This document shows, piece after piece, positions 33,198-41,625 of a stretch of 64,000 nt of DNA (positions within the stretch are counted from its first letter, which is position 1; the number at the start of each line of letters is the position of its first letter). The notes beneath the pieces are model-generated. The model had not been told where the DNA came from. It made no database searches and saw nothing but the letters and a program-made list of their open reading frames with translations. This DNA is from Flavobacteriaceae bacterium R38. GTDB taxonomy: Bacteria > Bacteroidota > Bacteroidia > Flavobacteriales > Flavobacteriaceae. The DNA is taken from assembly GCA_009901575.1 (NCBI GenBank), contig WXYP01000005.1, positions 177,176 through 241,175 on the forward strand, in the 5' to 3' direction. The translations under genes and the position numbers were made by a program.

Positions 33198-33223
33198 TTT
33201 ATAAACTACAGAAATATCATATT

Positions 33224-33412
33224 ATGAAAAAAAGAAATTTAAATCAAAAATTAAATTTATCAAAAAGTACAATCTCTAGTTTAAAACTAAAAAGCGTTAA
33301 TGGAGGTGGAGGTACTTTTTTTGGTACAGGAACTCAAGAATCTGATTGCTTGTGCGAGTTAACACGTGGACAAATAAGCTGCATAGATGGAGATCCCAGA
33401 TGTGAAGTATAA
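33224..33412 (+). CDS. 62-aa lanthipeptide-leader-like peptide
   Basis: The start is set at the ATG at 33224; an upstream in-frame extension overlaps the previous peptide and is unlikely. The leader MKKRNLNQKLNLSKSTISSL matches the class I lanthipeptide leader pattern of Bacteroidota (LxLxKxTIxxL), and the region ends in a run of glycines (SVNGGGGT). The core contains four cysteines and several Ser/Thr (GTQESDCLCELTRGQISC, then PRCEV). LanB/LanC enzymes and an exporter are not in the window, so maturation would have to be supplied elsewhere or not occur. Paired with the 58-aa precursor. Confidence 0.72.
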   Translation: MKKRNLNQKLNLSKSTISSLKLKSVNGGGGTFFGTGTQESDCLCELTRGQISCIDGDPRCEV

Positions 33413-33492
33413 TCATCTAAATGAATTTTGTGATTAAGAGAAAACAATGAACTTTTATTCATAATAAACTCAACTTAAGATGATTTAAAACG

Positions 33493-33534
33493 TGACTAGT
33501 CCTGAGGAGTTATAATATTTTTTAGGGCTAGTCA
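33493..33534. other. Long stem-loop between the peptide genes and the DoxX-like gene
   Basis: TGACTAGTCCT (33493-33503) pairs with AGGGCTAGTCA (33524-33534) over 11 bp with one G-U pair, enclosing a 20-nt A/T-rich loop. No good U-run follows on the plus strand. It may terminate or stabilise the peptide transcript, or act as an operator. The 33413-33646 gap holds nothing else that could be recognised. Confidence 0.55.
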
Positions 33535-33646
33535 TATTTATCTTATGAAGAGCACTAAATTTAAATTACTTCCAAAAAATTTTGCTGCCTTTCTTTTAAG
33601 AATATCAAGATAGCTTCAAAAATTAAAAATCGTCATCTAAATCAAC

Positions 33647-35620
33647 ATGAAAAAATTACAACTTGTAGTTACCGTTATTCTAATTATAGTATTCAGTAGC
33701 TGTCAAACTAATAGAAAAATTTCCAGATTTTGGACTTCATTTACACAGTCAGTAGATATTGAATCCAATTCAAAAAAGAAATTTAAAGTTATAGCATCTG
33801 TTAAAGTAGAAACTAACGATCCACAAGCGCGAGCAGGAATTTGGGTCAGAGTCGATAATCATAAAGGCATGGGTTTCTTTGAAAACATGGAAAATCGCCC
33901 TATAACATCGAATACATGGGAATCGTATACCATTGAGGGATTTATAGATTCACAAGCCAAACGAATTAATATTGGCGGACTATGTTATTTTAACGGAAAG
34001 TTTTATTTTGACAAATTTGAACTTTATTTAGAAAATGACAAAGGTATTTATGAACTTATAGATTTACCAAATTCAAGTTTTGAATCCAATATAGTTAATA
34101 ACGTCATTCCTGGCTGGAATCAGGGAGTTTCAAAAAACCAAATTACCAATATAGAAGGTTTTACATTTACTTCAAATTCAGATCACATAGACGGGAGTCA
34201 TTCTATTCTAGTAACAGGTACCGGTATTACTAATGATGTCGTAAAATTAGATGTAATCAAACAAGCATTTCCTAATTTAGGGATTTATATTTCTATTGTA
34301 TTCATTTTAATACTGTTATTTTCTTTAATAACTAATCATACTTCTCCATCAGGTCCGACTTGGTCGAATCCAGGTTTAATTGGGTTTAGGTTTTCATTTA
34401 TCTATTTTTTATTCTTTATTATCGTTAATAACAATGGAGCTTATCCATTTTTTAATTTCATCATCCAAAAACCATCTGCTTTGTTACATGAGTTTGCGTT
34501 ATGGTTTGGAAAAAACATATTACAAATCCCTTATAAAATTGCAATAGGTCCAAATGGCAGCGGAGACACTACGTATCATTATATATTGGTTTTTATGGGG
34601 TTTCTATTAGCAGTTCTAGGGACAGTAATATGGTCTGTAATTGATAAAAAAAGAACACATTATATAAAATTATATTACTGGTTAACCACAGCCATACGAT
34701 ATTATGTTGGGTTGATACTTATCAATTATGGGATGGCAAAAGTGATTCAACTTCAGTTTTCTTCACCAGATCTTTACAGACTTATACAACCTTATGGCGA
34801 TTCCTCTCCCATGGCATTGGCGTGGACCTTTTTAGGGTTCTCCGAAGGTTATAATTTATTTATGGGGATTGCCGAAGTATTAGCAGGGTTATTGTTGTTT
34901 AGAAGAACTCAGACTTTAGGTGCTATTATTACTTTAATGGTAGCAATGAATGTCATGGCCATTAATTATTTCTATGATGTCCCGGTTAAAATATTGTCAA
35001 CGCATTTGGTGATCATGACATTATTTTTGCTATCAAGAGATCTCAAAAGAGTTTTATTATTTTTAGTAACCAATAAGCCTGTTGAACAACTATCAATCAT
35101 TGAACAACCAAAATTTAAAAAAGGGCTCAATATTTCATTAAAAGTTATTAAAGGTCTGATAGTTTTTTATGCCTTTGGATATGGCTTTTTTGATAGTTTA
35201 TCAGCTAAAAAAATATATGGGGCCGATGCTCCTAAACCAGATTTATATGGGGTCTATGAAGTAACTAATCTGGTTATTAATAACGATACTATAACCAATT
35301 ATAAAAGCGATCGTTTATGGAAGTATATAATATTTGAAGATGAAGGAGTAATAAGAGTAGATAAAATGAATAAATCCAGGCGTTTTTATAGTGTGGAAGT
35401 TGACTCTAAAGCTCAAAAAATCAAGTTTTATCCTTCTAGAAATAATGCTAATGATTATTTTAATTTTAACTATACCAAAACAGATAGCACTTTAGTTTTT
35501 GATTACATCTATAAGAACGATACTATTTCAGGGCAAACTAAACGGTTAGGCAAAGATGATTTTTTATTGACAGGCAGAGGTTTTAACTGGATTAGCGAAC
35601 GTCCTTTTAATAATCGTTAA
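33647..35620 (+). CDS. Mosaic DoxX-like membrane protein with lipoprotein N-terminus
   Basis: This 657-aa protein has an N-terminal lipoprotein-like signal (MKKLQLVVTVILIIVFSSC). A beta-rich, jelly-roll-like domain (~25-200) with 'GMGFFENMENRPITSNTWESYTIEG' and 'INIGGLCYFNGKFYFDKFELYL' follows. A DoxX-like membrane region has about eight helices (~205-540, with 'YYVGLILINYGMAKVIQLQF' and 'GIAEVLAGLLLFRRTQTLGA'). The C-terminal soluble domain of ~110 residues is lipocalin-like ('LYGVYEVTNLVI' ... 'LTGRGFNWISERPF'). No catalytic site was recognised. It lies downstream of the peptide genes on the same strand, but a 234-bp gap with a stem-loop intervenes. Confidence 0.75.
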   Translation: MKKLQLVVTVILIIVFSSCQTNRKISRFWTSFTQSVDIESNSKKKFKVIASVKVETNDPQARAGIWVRVDNHKGMGFFENMENRPITSNTWESYTIEGFIDSQAKRINIGGLCYFNGKFYFDKFELYLENDKGIYELIDLPNSSFESNIVNNVIPGWNQGVSKNQITNIEGFTFTSNSDHIDGSHSILVTGTGITNDVVKLDVIKQAFPNLGIYISIVFILILLFSLITNHTSPSGPTWSNPGLIGFRFSFIYFLFFIIVNNNGAYPFFNFIIQKPSALLHEFALWFGKNILQIPYKIAIGPNGSGDTTYHYILVFMGFLLAVLGTVIWSVIDKKRTHYIKLYYWLTTAIRYYVGLILINYGMAKVIQLQFSSPDLYRLIQPYGDSSPMALAWTFLGFSEGYNLFMGIAEVLAGLLLFRRTQTLGAIITLMVAMNVMAINYFYDVPVKILSTHLVIMTLFLLSRDLKRVLLFLVTNKPVEQLSIIEQPKFKKGLNISLKVIKGLIVFYAFGYGFFDSLSAKKIYGADAPKPDLYGVYEVTNLVINNDTITNYKSDRLWKYIIFEDEGVIRVDKMNKSRRFYSVEVDSKAQKIKFYPSRNNANDYFNFNYTKTDSTLVFDYIYKNDTISGQTKRLGKDDFLLTGRGFNWISERPFNNR

Positions 35621-35740
35621 AAAATGGTTAGGACAATCGAATGTATCTAAGTTCAAATACTCCAGGAGTATTATTTTGATAAGGAAAAATAATGTATCGG
35701 TTAATACTTCAATCAGATTACATCTAATTCTTTGTTCAAC

Positions 35741-35768
35741 ACAAGCCTTGTATTTCTACAAGGCTTGT
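35741..35768. terminator. Perfect 12-bp hairpin between convergent genes
   Basis: ACAAGCCTTGTA (35741-35752) and TACAAGGCTTGT (35757-35768) form a perfect stem with a 4-base loop. It sits between the DoxX-like gene and the convergent hydrolase remnant. Neither side has a strong U-run, so termination strength is uncertain. Confidence 0.6.
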
Positions 35769-35783
35769 TAAATATTATAATTC

Positions 35784-36120
35784 TCATAAAGTAATCTTCA
35801 GCCAGTTTACGATTAACTCTAATGCTCTGAGTGAAAACGATGTTTCATTTGCATTATAATCTGCCGGCAATCCTGATGTTGCATCCTGGAAAATATGATT
35901 AATATCTTTTAATTTTATTGTAGCGTAATGTCTATTCTTTGCTGTTTGTAAATGAGAAGCAATAGCTTCAAGGTTTTTATCTGTCATTACAAAAGGATCT
36001 ATATCGCCGTGTAAAGCTAAAAACGGACAAGTAATTTGTTGTAATACAAATCAATTCTTTTCTCTGGAACCATAGTCAAATAACTTCTATACCTTCTATC
36101 TCTGTCATAATGCTCAATGG
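35784..36120 (-). pseudogene. Decayed alpha/beta hydrolase (C-terminal remnant, frameshifted)
   Basis: The minus-strand sequence encodes QQITCPFLALHGDIDPFV, then MTDKNLEAIA, and ends 'DINHIFQDATSG ... IVNWLKITL'. This is the usual C-terminal third of an alpha/beta hydrolase, with a histidine in the NHIFQ region. The frame is broken by a stop at about 36051. Upstream homologous sequence (RYRSYLTMVPEKRID) lies in another frame up to ~36095, and the N-terminal half, including any GxSxG nucleophile elbow, is absent. The gene is therefore a truncated, frameshifted pseudogene. Sequence between 36120 and 36300 may hold further decayed pieces, but none is clear. Confidence 0.7.
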
Positions 36121-36304
36121 TTTTTTCATGATATAGACTATTTAATTGAAAACCAATAAGAGTATACATCAAAGCTAGATTCAAACATTTTTTCCATACT
36201 TTTCTTAGAATTTTAATCTTATGTTAAAAAACAGAAATATTAAAGTCTTTTTATCTGGCTAATATTCACAATCAATAAAAGCGTAATGAGAAGTAAATAC
36301 AATA

Positions 36305-36334
36305 AAAAAAGCCTTCGATTTCTCGAAGGCTTTT
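36305..36334 (-). terminator. Terminator after the tRNA-Asp-like element
   Basis: GCCTTCGA (36311-36318) and TCGAAGGC (36323-36330) form a perfect 8-bp stem with a 4-base loop, extended by A/T pairs. On the minus strand it is followed by seven U residues. It directly follows the tRNA-like element at 36335-36428, which suggests that element is transcribed. Confidence 0.75.
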
Positions 36335-36428
36335 GCGGTCTGGACGAGATTGTTTTCTCGCATCGCTCGAAAGCGACCTATAGGGTGGCCCTACAAATCA
36401 TACGCCTTTAACCAACTCCGTTGGTTAA
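36335..36428 (-). other. tRNA-Asp-derived structured element (degenerate copy)
   Basis: On the minus strand this stretch shares several pieces with the neighbouring tRNA-Asp in the same order: AGTTGGTTA (D-arm), GGTCGC, TTCGAG, and CGTCCAGACCGCAAAA at the 3' end. The segments between differ. It can fold as four hairpins: TTAACCAAC/GTTGGTTAA (36408-36428), TAGGG/CCCTA (36381-36393), TCGCT/AGCGA (36363-36376) and CGAGA/TCTCG (36345-36360). The 5' acceptor strand of a tRNA is missing, so it cannot fold as a normal cloverleaf. It has its own terminator. It is either a tRNA pseudogene or a tRNA-derived small RNA. Confidence 0.5.
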
Positions 36429-36478
36429 TTCTTTTTTAGTTTCTTTAATTTTAAAAACAAGTTTCCTCCATTACAGAA

Positions 36479-36516
36479 ACTAAAAAAGCCTTTCACAATG
36501 TGAAAGGCTTTTTTTG
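36479..36516 (-). terminator. Intrinsic terminator of tRNA-Asp
   Basis: GCCTTTCAC (36488-36496) and GTGAAAGGC (36500-36508) form a perfect 9-bp stem, flanked by A and T runs, immediately after the tRNA 3' end on the minus strand. The U-run corresponds to the A-run at 36482-36487. The stem sequence is different from the second terminator at 36305-36334, although both begin GCCTT. Confidence 0.85.
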
Positions 36517-36590
36517 CGGTCTGGACGGGACTCGAACCCGCGACCCCCTGCGTGACAGGCAGGTATTCTAACCAACTGAACTACCAGACC
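36517..36590 (-). tRNA. tRNA-Asp (anticodon GTC)
   Basis: A 74-nt cloverleaf is encoded on the minus strand. The acceptor stem pairs GGTCTGG (5') with CCAGACC, with discriminator G. The D-arm contains AGTTGGTTAGA, the anticodon arm CCTGCCTGTCACGCAGG places GTC in the loop, and the T-arm reads GCGGGTTCGAGTCCCGT. CCA is not encoded; the bases that follow are CAA. It has a consensus Bacteroidota promoter at 36609-36639 and a terminator at 36479-36516. Confidence 0.97.
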
Positions 36591-36608
36591 TCAGCTGTAA
36601 TGCGGATG

Positions 36609-36639
36609 CAAATATACATTGCATTTTTATTTATACAAA
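36609..36639 (-). promoter_or_regulatory. Promoter of tRNA-Asp
   Basis: On the minus strand, TATATTTG (36616-36609) is a perfect match to the Bacteroidota -7 element TAnnTTTG. TTTG (36639-36636) provides the -33 element at a 19-bp spacing. The tRNA 5' end is 18 bp downstream. Confidence 0.8.
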
Positions 36640-36769
36640 TATTTTACCTCCTTTTTTTGAAAGAGATTTATAACTTATTAAAAATCAGTGTTTATATATT
36701 TTTTAACAGCATTTTTGTTGTTATAAAATTTCTTTTTCGACTATCTTTTAACAGATAAATTCCTAATTA

Positions 36770-37870
36770 ATGAAAAAAAGTATCAAAATATTATCCATTA
36801 TAAGCTTCTTTCTCATCCATTTTATAGTTGATGCGCAAGAATCGCATATCGTTCAAAAGATCAGAAAAAAACCCATTAACATTTCTAATGAAGAAAAAAT
36901 GGTCACTGCTCTTTATGAAAAAGCAATTCCAACTGTAGTTACCATATACACATCTACAGAAGTCTTTACTCAAAAAGGGCCAGCTGCTAAGCAAGGATTA
37001 GGTTCTGGAGTCCTTATTTCGGGAGAATGCCATATTCTAACTGCCGCACATGTAGTTAGTGGTTCTTCTACTGTTATGGTAAAAACACAGGATGGGAAAT
37101 TAAGAGAAGCTCAATTGCTTTTTAGTGAAAAAAGTGCAGATATTGCCTTACTCAAACTCATAGAGCCAGATCACACATTGGCACATGCCAAATTAGGAGA
37201 TTCGGATGAATTGGCTATCGGGCAAAATGTTTACGCAATTGGAAGTCCGTATGGCCTAGAAAATTCTTTCTCTTCCGGAATTGTCTCTTCTTTTAGAAAT
37301 TTTAACCGTGTTCAGGACGGAACTATAAATGTTGAATTTATTCAGACTGATGCTGCTATCAACTCAGGGAACAGTGGCGGACCCTTATTTAATTCCAATG
37401 GAGAAGTTGTAGGGATTGCTTCCCGTATTTTGAGTGTTTCGGGTGGATTCCAGGGAATAGGTTTAGCAGTTTCTATTAACACTGCTAAACAATTACTAGC
37501 TTTTGAAGGTCGTCCGTGGATTGGTATTGATGGTGTATTTTTAAATAAGGATATGCTGTCCCGTATTTTTAATATAAACGCTCAGGGCGGACTTATCGTT
37601 CAGTCGGTGGCAAAAGGTAGCCCAGCTGACAAGGCCGGGGTAAAAGGGGGCTCTATTCCAGCCAAAATTGCCGGACAGGATGTATTGTTAGGCGGAGATC
37701 TTATTTTAGAATTTGCTACACAAGAAGTTTGTCATCTGGGATGCATCGTCGGAAAACACGAAGATATCAAAAATGCCGATGAAGTAAAAATAAAATATAT
37801 CAGAAACGGGAAACTTTATGAAGCTTTGATAGATGTTTCCGAAACCAAAAAGAACTTCCTGAAGGGGTGA
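36770..37870 (+). CDS. HtrA/DegP-like periplasmic serine protease with PDZ domain
   Basis: This 366-aa S1C-family protease has a signal peptide (MKKSIKILSIISFFLIHFIVDAQ). The trypsin-like domain has the triad H94 in ILTAAHVVSG, D124 in KSADIALLKL and S202 in AINSGNSGGPLF. A PDZ domain at ~245-350 shows 'GGLIVQSVAKGSPADKAGV' and 'VLLGGDLILEF'. One PDZ domain makes it more DegS-like in layout than the two-PDZ DegP, although there is no N-terminal membrane anchor after the signal. It likely degrades or senses misfolded envelope proteins. It is transcribed alone, away from tRNA-Asp. Confidence 0.93.
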   Translation: MKKSIKILSIISFFLIHFIVDAQESHIVQKIRKKPINISNEEKMVTALYEKAIPTVVTIYTSTEVFTQKGPAAKQGLGSGVLISGECHILTAAHVVSGSSTVMVKTQDGKLREAQLLFSEKSADIALLKLIEPDHTLAHAKLGDSDELAIGQNVYAIGSPYGLENSFSSGIVSSFRNFNRVQDGTINVEFIQTDAAINSGNSGGPLFNSNGEVVGIASRILSVSGGFQGIGLAVSINTAKQLLAFEGRPWIGIDGVFLNKDMLSRIFNINAQGGLIVQSVAKGSPADKAGVKGGSIPAKIAGQDVLLGGDLILEFATQEVCHLGCIVGKHEDIKNADEVKIKYIRNGKLYEALIDVSETKKNFLKG

Positions 37871-37878
37871 TAAATAGC

Positions 37879-38805
37879 TTATAGAAAGCTTTGACGTTCT
37901 ATAAGGTAAGTAAGTAATATTTTATTAAGATCGTTTGCTACATCTGCTTCAACGTATTTAATTCTATATTGAGCACATTTTAGTTTTATCTTTTCAAAAT
38001 ATTCACTCACTGCCTTTTCATAGTTTTCTTTAATATTATGAGCATAAAGGTTAATGTATTCTCCCGTTTCTACATCAATAAAACGTTTAGGCTTATTATC
38101 AAAATCAAAATGAAATTCTTTTTGCTTATCCATTACATGAAATAAAACCACTTCATGTTTATTATATTTTAAATGCCTAAGTGCATCAAATAGCTTATCT
38201 GTATCTGTTTCTGTCTGAAACATATCTGTAAACAAAAAAATCATACTTCTCCTATGAATTTTTTCTGCAATCTGATGTAAATACGTATAGGTTTTGGTCT
38301 GCTTTTCTTTTTTGTTTTTTGATATAGTCTCTCCAAGAACACTCAATAACATTCTATGATGACGTTCACTACCTTTTTCAGGAGCGTAAAAATCATAATT
38401 ATCTGAATAGATACTAAGCCCTACTGCATCTCTTTGTCTTTTTAATAGATTCATCATAGCAGCAGCTGCCAATACAGAAAAACCCATTTTATTGAGATTA
38501 TCTATGGTTTGTTCTTTGATGACCGGGAAATGCATCGATGAAGAATTATCCAAAATAAGATGGCATCTAAGATTAGTTTCTTCTTCATAGGTTTTGGTAT
38601 AAAGACGATCTGTCTTTGCGTAAAGCTTCCAATCTATATGTTTTGTACTTTCACCCTGATTGTATATTTTGTGTTCTGCAAATTCTGAAGAAAAACCGTG
38701 AAAAGGACTCTTGTGCATTCCGCTTATAAATCCTTCTACAGCCTGATTGGCCAGTAGTTCTAAGTTTTTAAACTTGATTATATTTTCTTCTCTTAGCAAA
38801 CTCAT
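37879..38805 (-). CDS. DUF58 domain protein (von Willebrand A-like)
   Basis: This 308-aa protein has the DUF58 core 'FSSEFAEHKIYNQGESTKHIDWKLYAKTDRLYTKTYEEET', a MIDAS-like 'LILDNSSSMHF' and the following 'DAVGLSIYSD'. DUF58 proteins are typically encoded next to a MoxR AAA ATPase and vWA membrane proteins (Bat operon). Here no moxR is present in the window, and the upstream neighbour is a M1 aminopeptidase 26 bp away on the same strand. It converges on the HtrA gene. The precise role is unknown. Confidence 0.88.
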   Translation of the reverse strand: MSLLREENIIKFKNLELLANQAVEGFISGMHKSPFHGFSSEFAEHKIYNQGESTKHIDWKLYAKTDRLYTKTYEEETNLRCHLILDNSSSMHFPVIKEQTIDNLNKMGFSVLAAAAMMNLLKRQRDAVGLSIYSDNYDFYAPEKGSERHHRMLLSVLGETISKNKKEKQTKTYTYLHQIAEKIHRRSMIFLFTDMFQTETDTDKLFDALRHLKYNKHEVVLFHVMDKQKEFHFDFDNKPKRFIDVETGEYINLYAHNIKENYEKAVSEYFEKIKLKCAQYRIKYVEADVANDLNKILLTYLIERQSFL

Positions 38806-38831
38806 ACAGATACTTTCTTTTTCTTTTAAAT

Positions 38832-41399
38832 TTAGTGCTTTATTTTTTGAGCTCGGAAAAGCGGATCTGCCGCCTGTAATAATTTCGCTTTTAAAACCGG
38901 ATTAAGATCAGGAGTTGCATCTAAAAACGTTTGTACAGCATTATATGCATTTTCAGTATTAAACCTCCCTACAGTATTATTTAACCACTGTTTAGGAAAG
39001 AATATATCTCCGGTTAATTGTATCTCTTCTAGCAATTCCAGACTTGGGGTTATATATTTTTCTGATGACGATGCTCTTAACGGATGATTTAAATATCCTA
39101 ATGCTGTTAATACCCATGCCTCTTTTTCTCTGTTCTCTGGTGCTTTTAAAGACTCAAAAAAGGTATCTCTGATGCTTTCATCTCCAGATAAAGAAGCTTG
39201 CATAAATTCAAAACGCTTCTTCCTGTCGGCATTTGTAATATCATTAACCGCTTTTGTTAAAATAGCATCCGATTTCTCGTGTCCAAAAATTGCCAGAGCA
39301 GCTGCTAATTGCGTATAATCATTACTAGAGAAATTTAAATTCTTTATGGTTTCTTTTTTATTCCAAAGCGCATATAATAATTCCTTTCCACTTTGATTAT
39401 AAGCCAGGCTTCGGTATAAATTAAAAATAGTTCTCTTGATATTAGGAGCAGCTTCTTTATACAACTCTTTTCGCAAGTCTTTTTCCAAATCCGGTAAAAG
39501 TTGATTACGAGTCTCATCGGAAGTAAATGTCCAAAAAATGCTCTGGAGCTGCCCGGTAATCAATGATAAAATGAGTTCTTCTTTTTCTTTTGCAATTCCA
39601 TCTCTGAGTACATTTATTACTTCTGTAGGCGCTACCGTTCCGTTTAACATATTCTCGTACAAATTCAGGTAACTCTGAGCTCTTGCAACCGGATCTTTAA
39701 TCACCGGAATTGCTGTAATATTTTCTTGCTGTAATGGAAAAACGCCATAGCCTATTCCATCATAATTAAAAATAATATCTTTTGGTACTTTCCACCCCTT
39801 TACTTCTTCTATTTGATTTTGTTTTCCCTGAATATTGGCTGTTATTACTTTGACTTCATTATCGTAAACAAAAGCAACATCAAAAAGCTGTGTCCATAAT
39901 TTATTGGTACCATCTTCTGCTTGTTGAACTATAGTAAAAGAATTAATCAGGTTATTTTCATCAGTATCCAATGAATAGTCAAACACAGGCCTTCCGGGCT
40001 TATTCACCCATACTTCGCTCCATTCTGCTAGTGACACTTCTGTTTTAGTATCTAAAATAGCTATCAGTTCTGGCCAATCTGCGTTTTGATAAGCATATTT
40101 CTTAATGTATTCCTGTATTCCTTCTTTAAAAGCATCTTCCCCTATGAGTGTTTCCAATTGTCGCATCATTATAGGTGCTTTATTATAAATGATACGTCCA
40201 TAAAGCGTTCCTGCATTTTTAAGGTTATCCAAATATTGACGGATAGGGGTAGCTCCTTGCGTTCTGTCTTCACTATATGCACTGGGATAATGTGCAGTAA
40301 GAAATTGTAGTTTATGATTGATTTCAGGAAATGTAGGGTTTACAATTTTATCGGCCATAAAATTTGCAAAAACCTCTTTCATCCAGACATCATTAAACCA
40401 CTTCATGGTAACCAGGTCTCCAAACCACATATGAGCAGTTTCGTGAGCTATCAGGCGAGCACGCCCTAGTTTTCTACTCTCTGTAGCATTTTTATCCAGA
40501 AATAAAGAGGATTGACGGTATTGAATCGCACCTACATGCTCCATTCCCCCATATTGGAATCCGGGGATAGTAGCAAAATCTAATTTTTGAAAAGGGAATT
40601 TATAAGCGGTATAATCTTCAAGAAAAGTCACTGATCTTTGGTGAACATTAAAAATTTCATCTGTACTCTCTTCAAGCCTTTCTTCATTATCCTCCCTATG
40701 CAATAATGTCATATCAAAATGCCCCGGATTCTGGGTAACTTCTTCAAAAACTCCGGCGACAAAAGAAAATAAATAGGTACTTATCTTATCTGATGTTTCA
40801 AAATTATAAATGGTTTTATCTCCTTCTTCTGTCTTTTCTTTCAAAACACCATTGGCCAGCGTACTCCAGGAGCTGGGAACTTTTAAACTCAACTGATATG
40901 TACTTTTAATATCGGGTTGGTCAAAACAAGGAAAAACTGTACTTGCTCTATCCGGCACTAATAACGTATACAGATAGTCATCATTTCTGTTTAAAGACAG
41001 TTCTCCGGCATCAAATTCAATTTCAACAATATTCTCTCCCGTTCTTAAATGCTGTTCTTCTATAATAATATGCTCTTTCTCATGAGTTACAGCAATAGGT
41101 TTATCGTTTACTTTAATCGCTTTTAAGTACGATGCTTTTTCATTAAAATCTATGATCAGGGGTTGAGAAATTTCATCTATCTGCAGGGTGATGATTTCCC
41201 GGGATTTAATTTTCTCATCTTTACGCTCAGGAATATCAAAAGTCAGATTATAATTTATCTGAGAATAATGCTGTTTTCTGTAAGTTGCTATTTCTATTGG
41301 TATCCCTTTTTCTACTGCTAAGGTTGCTGTTTTTACATCCTGTTTACAAGAGCTTATTATAAATAATACTAGTATCGAAAGAAGAGAAAATTTGCGCAT
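38832..41399 (-). CDS. M1-family aminopeptidase lipoprotein
   Basis: This 855-aa zinc aminopeptidase has a lipoprotein signal (MRKFSLLSILVLFIISSC). The exopeptidase motif is GGMEH (284-288, usually GxMEN). The zinc site is HETAHMWFGDLVTMKWFNDVWMKE-like, with H319, E320, H323 and E342 in 'RLIAHETAHMWFGDLV' and 'NDVWMKEVFANF'. An ERAP1-like C-terminal helical domain follows (~540-850). It probably trims peptides in the periplasm or at the cell surface. The H in place of N in GxMEN is notable but does not remove the essential glutamate. A DUF58 gene follows by 26 bp. Confidence 0.94.
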   Translation of the reverse strand: MRKFSLLSILVLFIISSCKQDVKTATLAVEKGIPIEIATYRKQHYSQINYNLTFDIPERKDEKIKSREIITLQIDEISQPLIIDFNEKASYLKAIKVNDKPIAVTHEKEHIIIEEQHLRTGENIVEIEFDAGELSLNRNDDYLYTLLVPDRASTVFPCFDQPDIKSTYQLSLKVPSSWSTLANGVLKEKTEEGDKTIYNFETSDKISTYLFSFVAGVFEEVTQNPGHFDMTLLHREDNEERLEESTDEIFNVHQRSVTFLEDYTAYKFPFQKLDFATIPGFQYGGMEHVGAIQYRQSSLFLDKNATESRKLGRARLIAHETAHMWFGDLVTMKWFNDVWMKEVFANFMADKIVNPTFPEINHKLQFLTAHYPSAYSEDRTQGATPIRQYLDNLKNAGTLYGRIIYNKAPIMMRQLETLIGEDAFKEGIQEYIKKYAYQNADWPELIAILDTKTEVSLAEWSEVWVNKPGRPVFDYSLDTDENNLINSFTIVQQAEDGTNKLWTQLFDVAFVYDNEVKVITANIQGKQNQIEEVKGWKVPKDIIFNYDGIGYGVFPLQQENITAIPVIKDPVARAQSYLNLYENMLNGTVAPTEVINVLRDGIAKEKEELILSLITGQLQSIFWTFTSDETRNQLLPDLEKDLRKELYKEAAPNIKRTIFNLYRSLAYNQSGKELLYALWNKKETIKNLNFSSNDYTQLAAALAIFGHEKSDAILTKAVNDITNADRKKRFEFMQASLSGDESIRDTFFESLKAPENREKEAWVLTALGYLNHPLRASSSEKYITPSLELLEEIQLTGDIFFPKQWLNNTVGRFNTENAYNAVQTFLDATPDLNPVLKAKLLQAADPLFRAQKIKH

Positions 41400-41566
41400 T
41401 GATGGTTTATTTCATTTTAATTAAGAGTTTAAAACTTTTCGGGTTTGAGGAAAATATGAGCTTATGTTCAATTGCAAGTCTTTTTTTTAATTTCATAGCC
41501 AGTCATGGAAATAAAAGCAAAATATTATTTTTCAACCCATTGAAAAATTTCAAATAGTTTCTAAAA

Positions 41567-41598
41567 ATAAAAAAGGCTTGACCATTAGCCAAACCTTT
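41567..41598 (-). terminator. Terminator of trxA
   Basis: On the minus strand, AAAGGTTTG (41598-41590) pairs with CAAGCCTTT (41580-41572) with one mismatch, followed by U residues (41571-41569 and onward). It lies 28 bp after the trxA stop codon. Confidence 0.65.
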
Positions 41599-41625
41599 AA
41601 CTTTTTATTTTATTACTATACTTTC

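Noticed and set aside
33131..33223. N-terminal extension of the 62-aa peptide
   Set aside because: It overlaps the 58-aa peptide in another frame, and the ATG at 33224 gives a typical precursor leader.
36552..36758. Plus-strand open frame of 68 codons
   Set aside because: It runs through tRNA-Asp and its promoter on the opposite strand and ends in low-complexity hydrophobic sequence; treated as chance.
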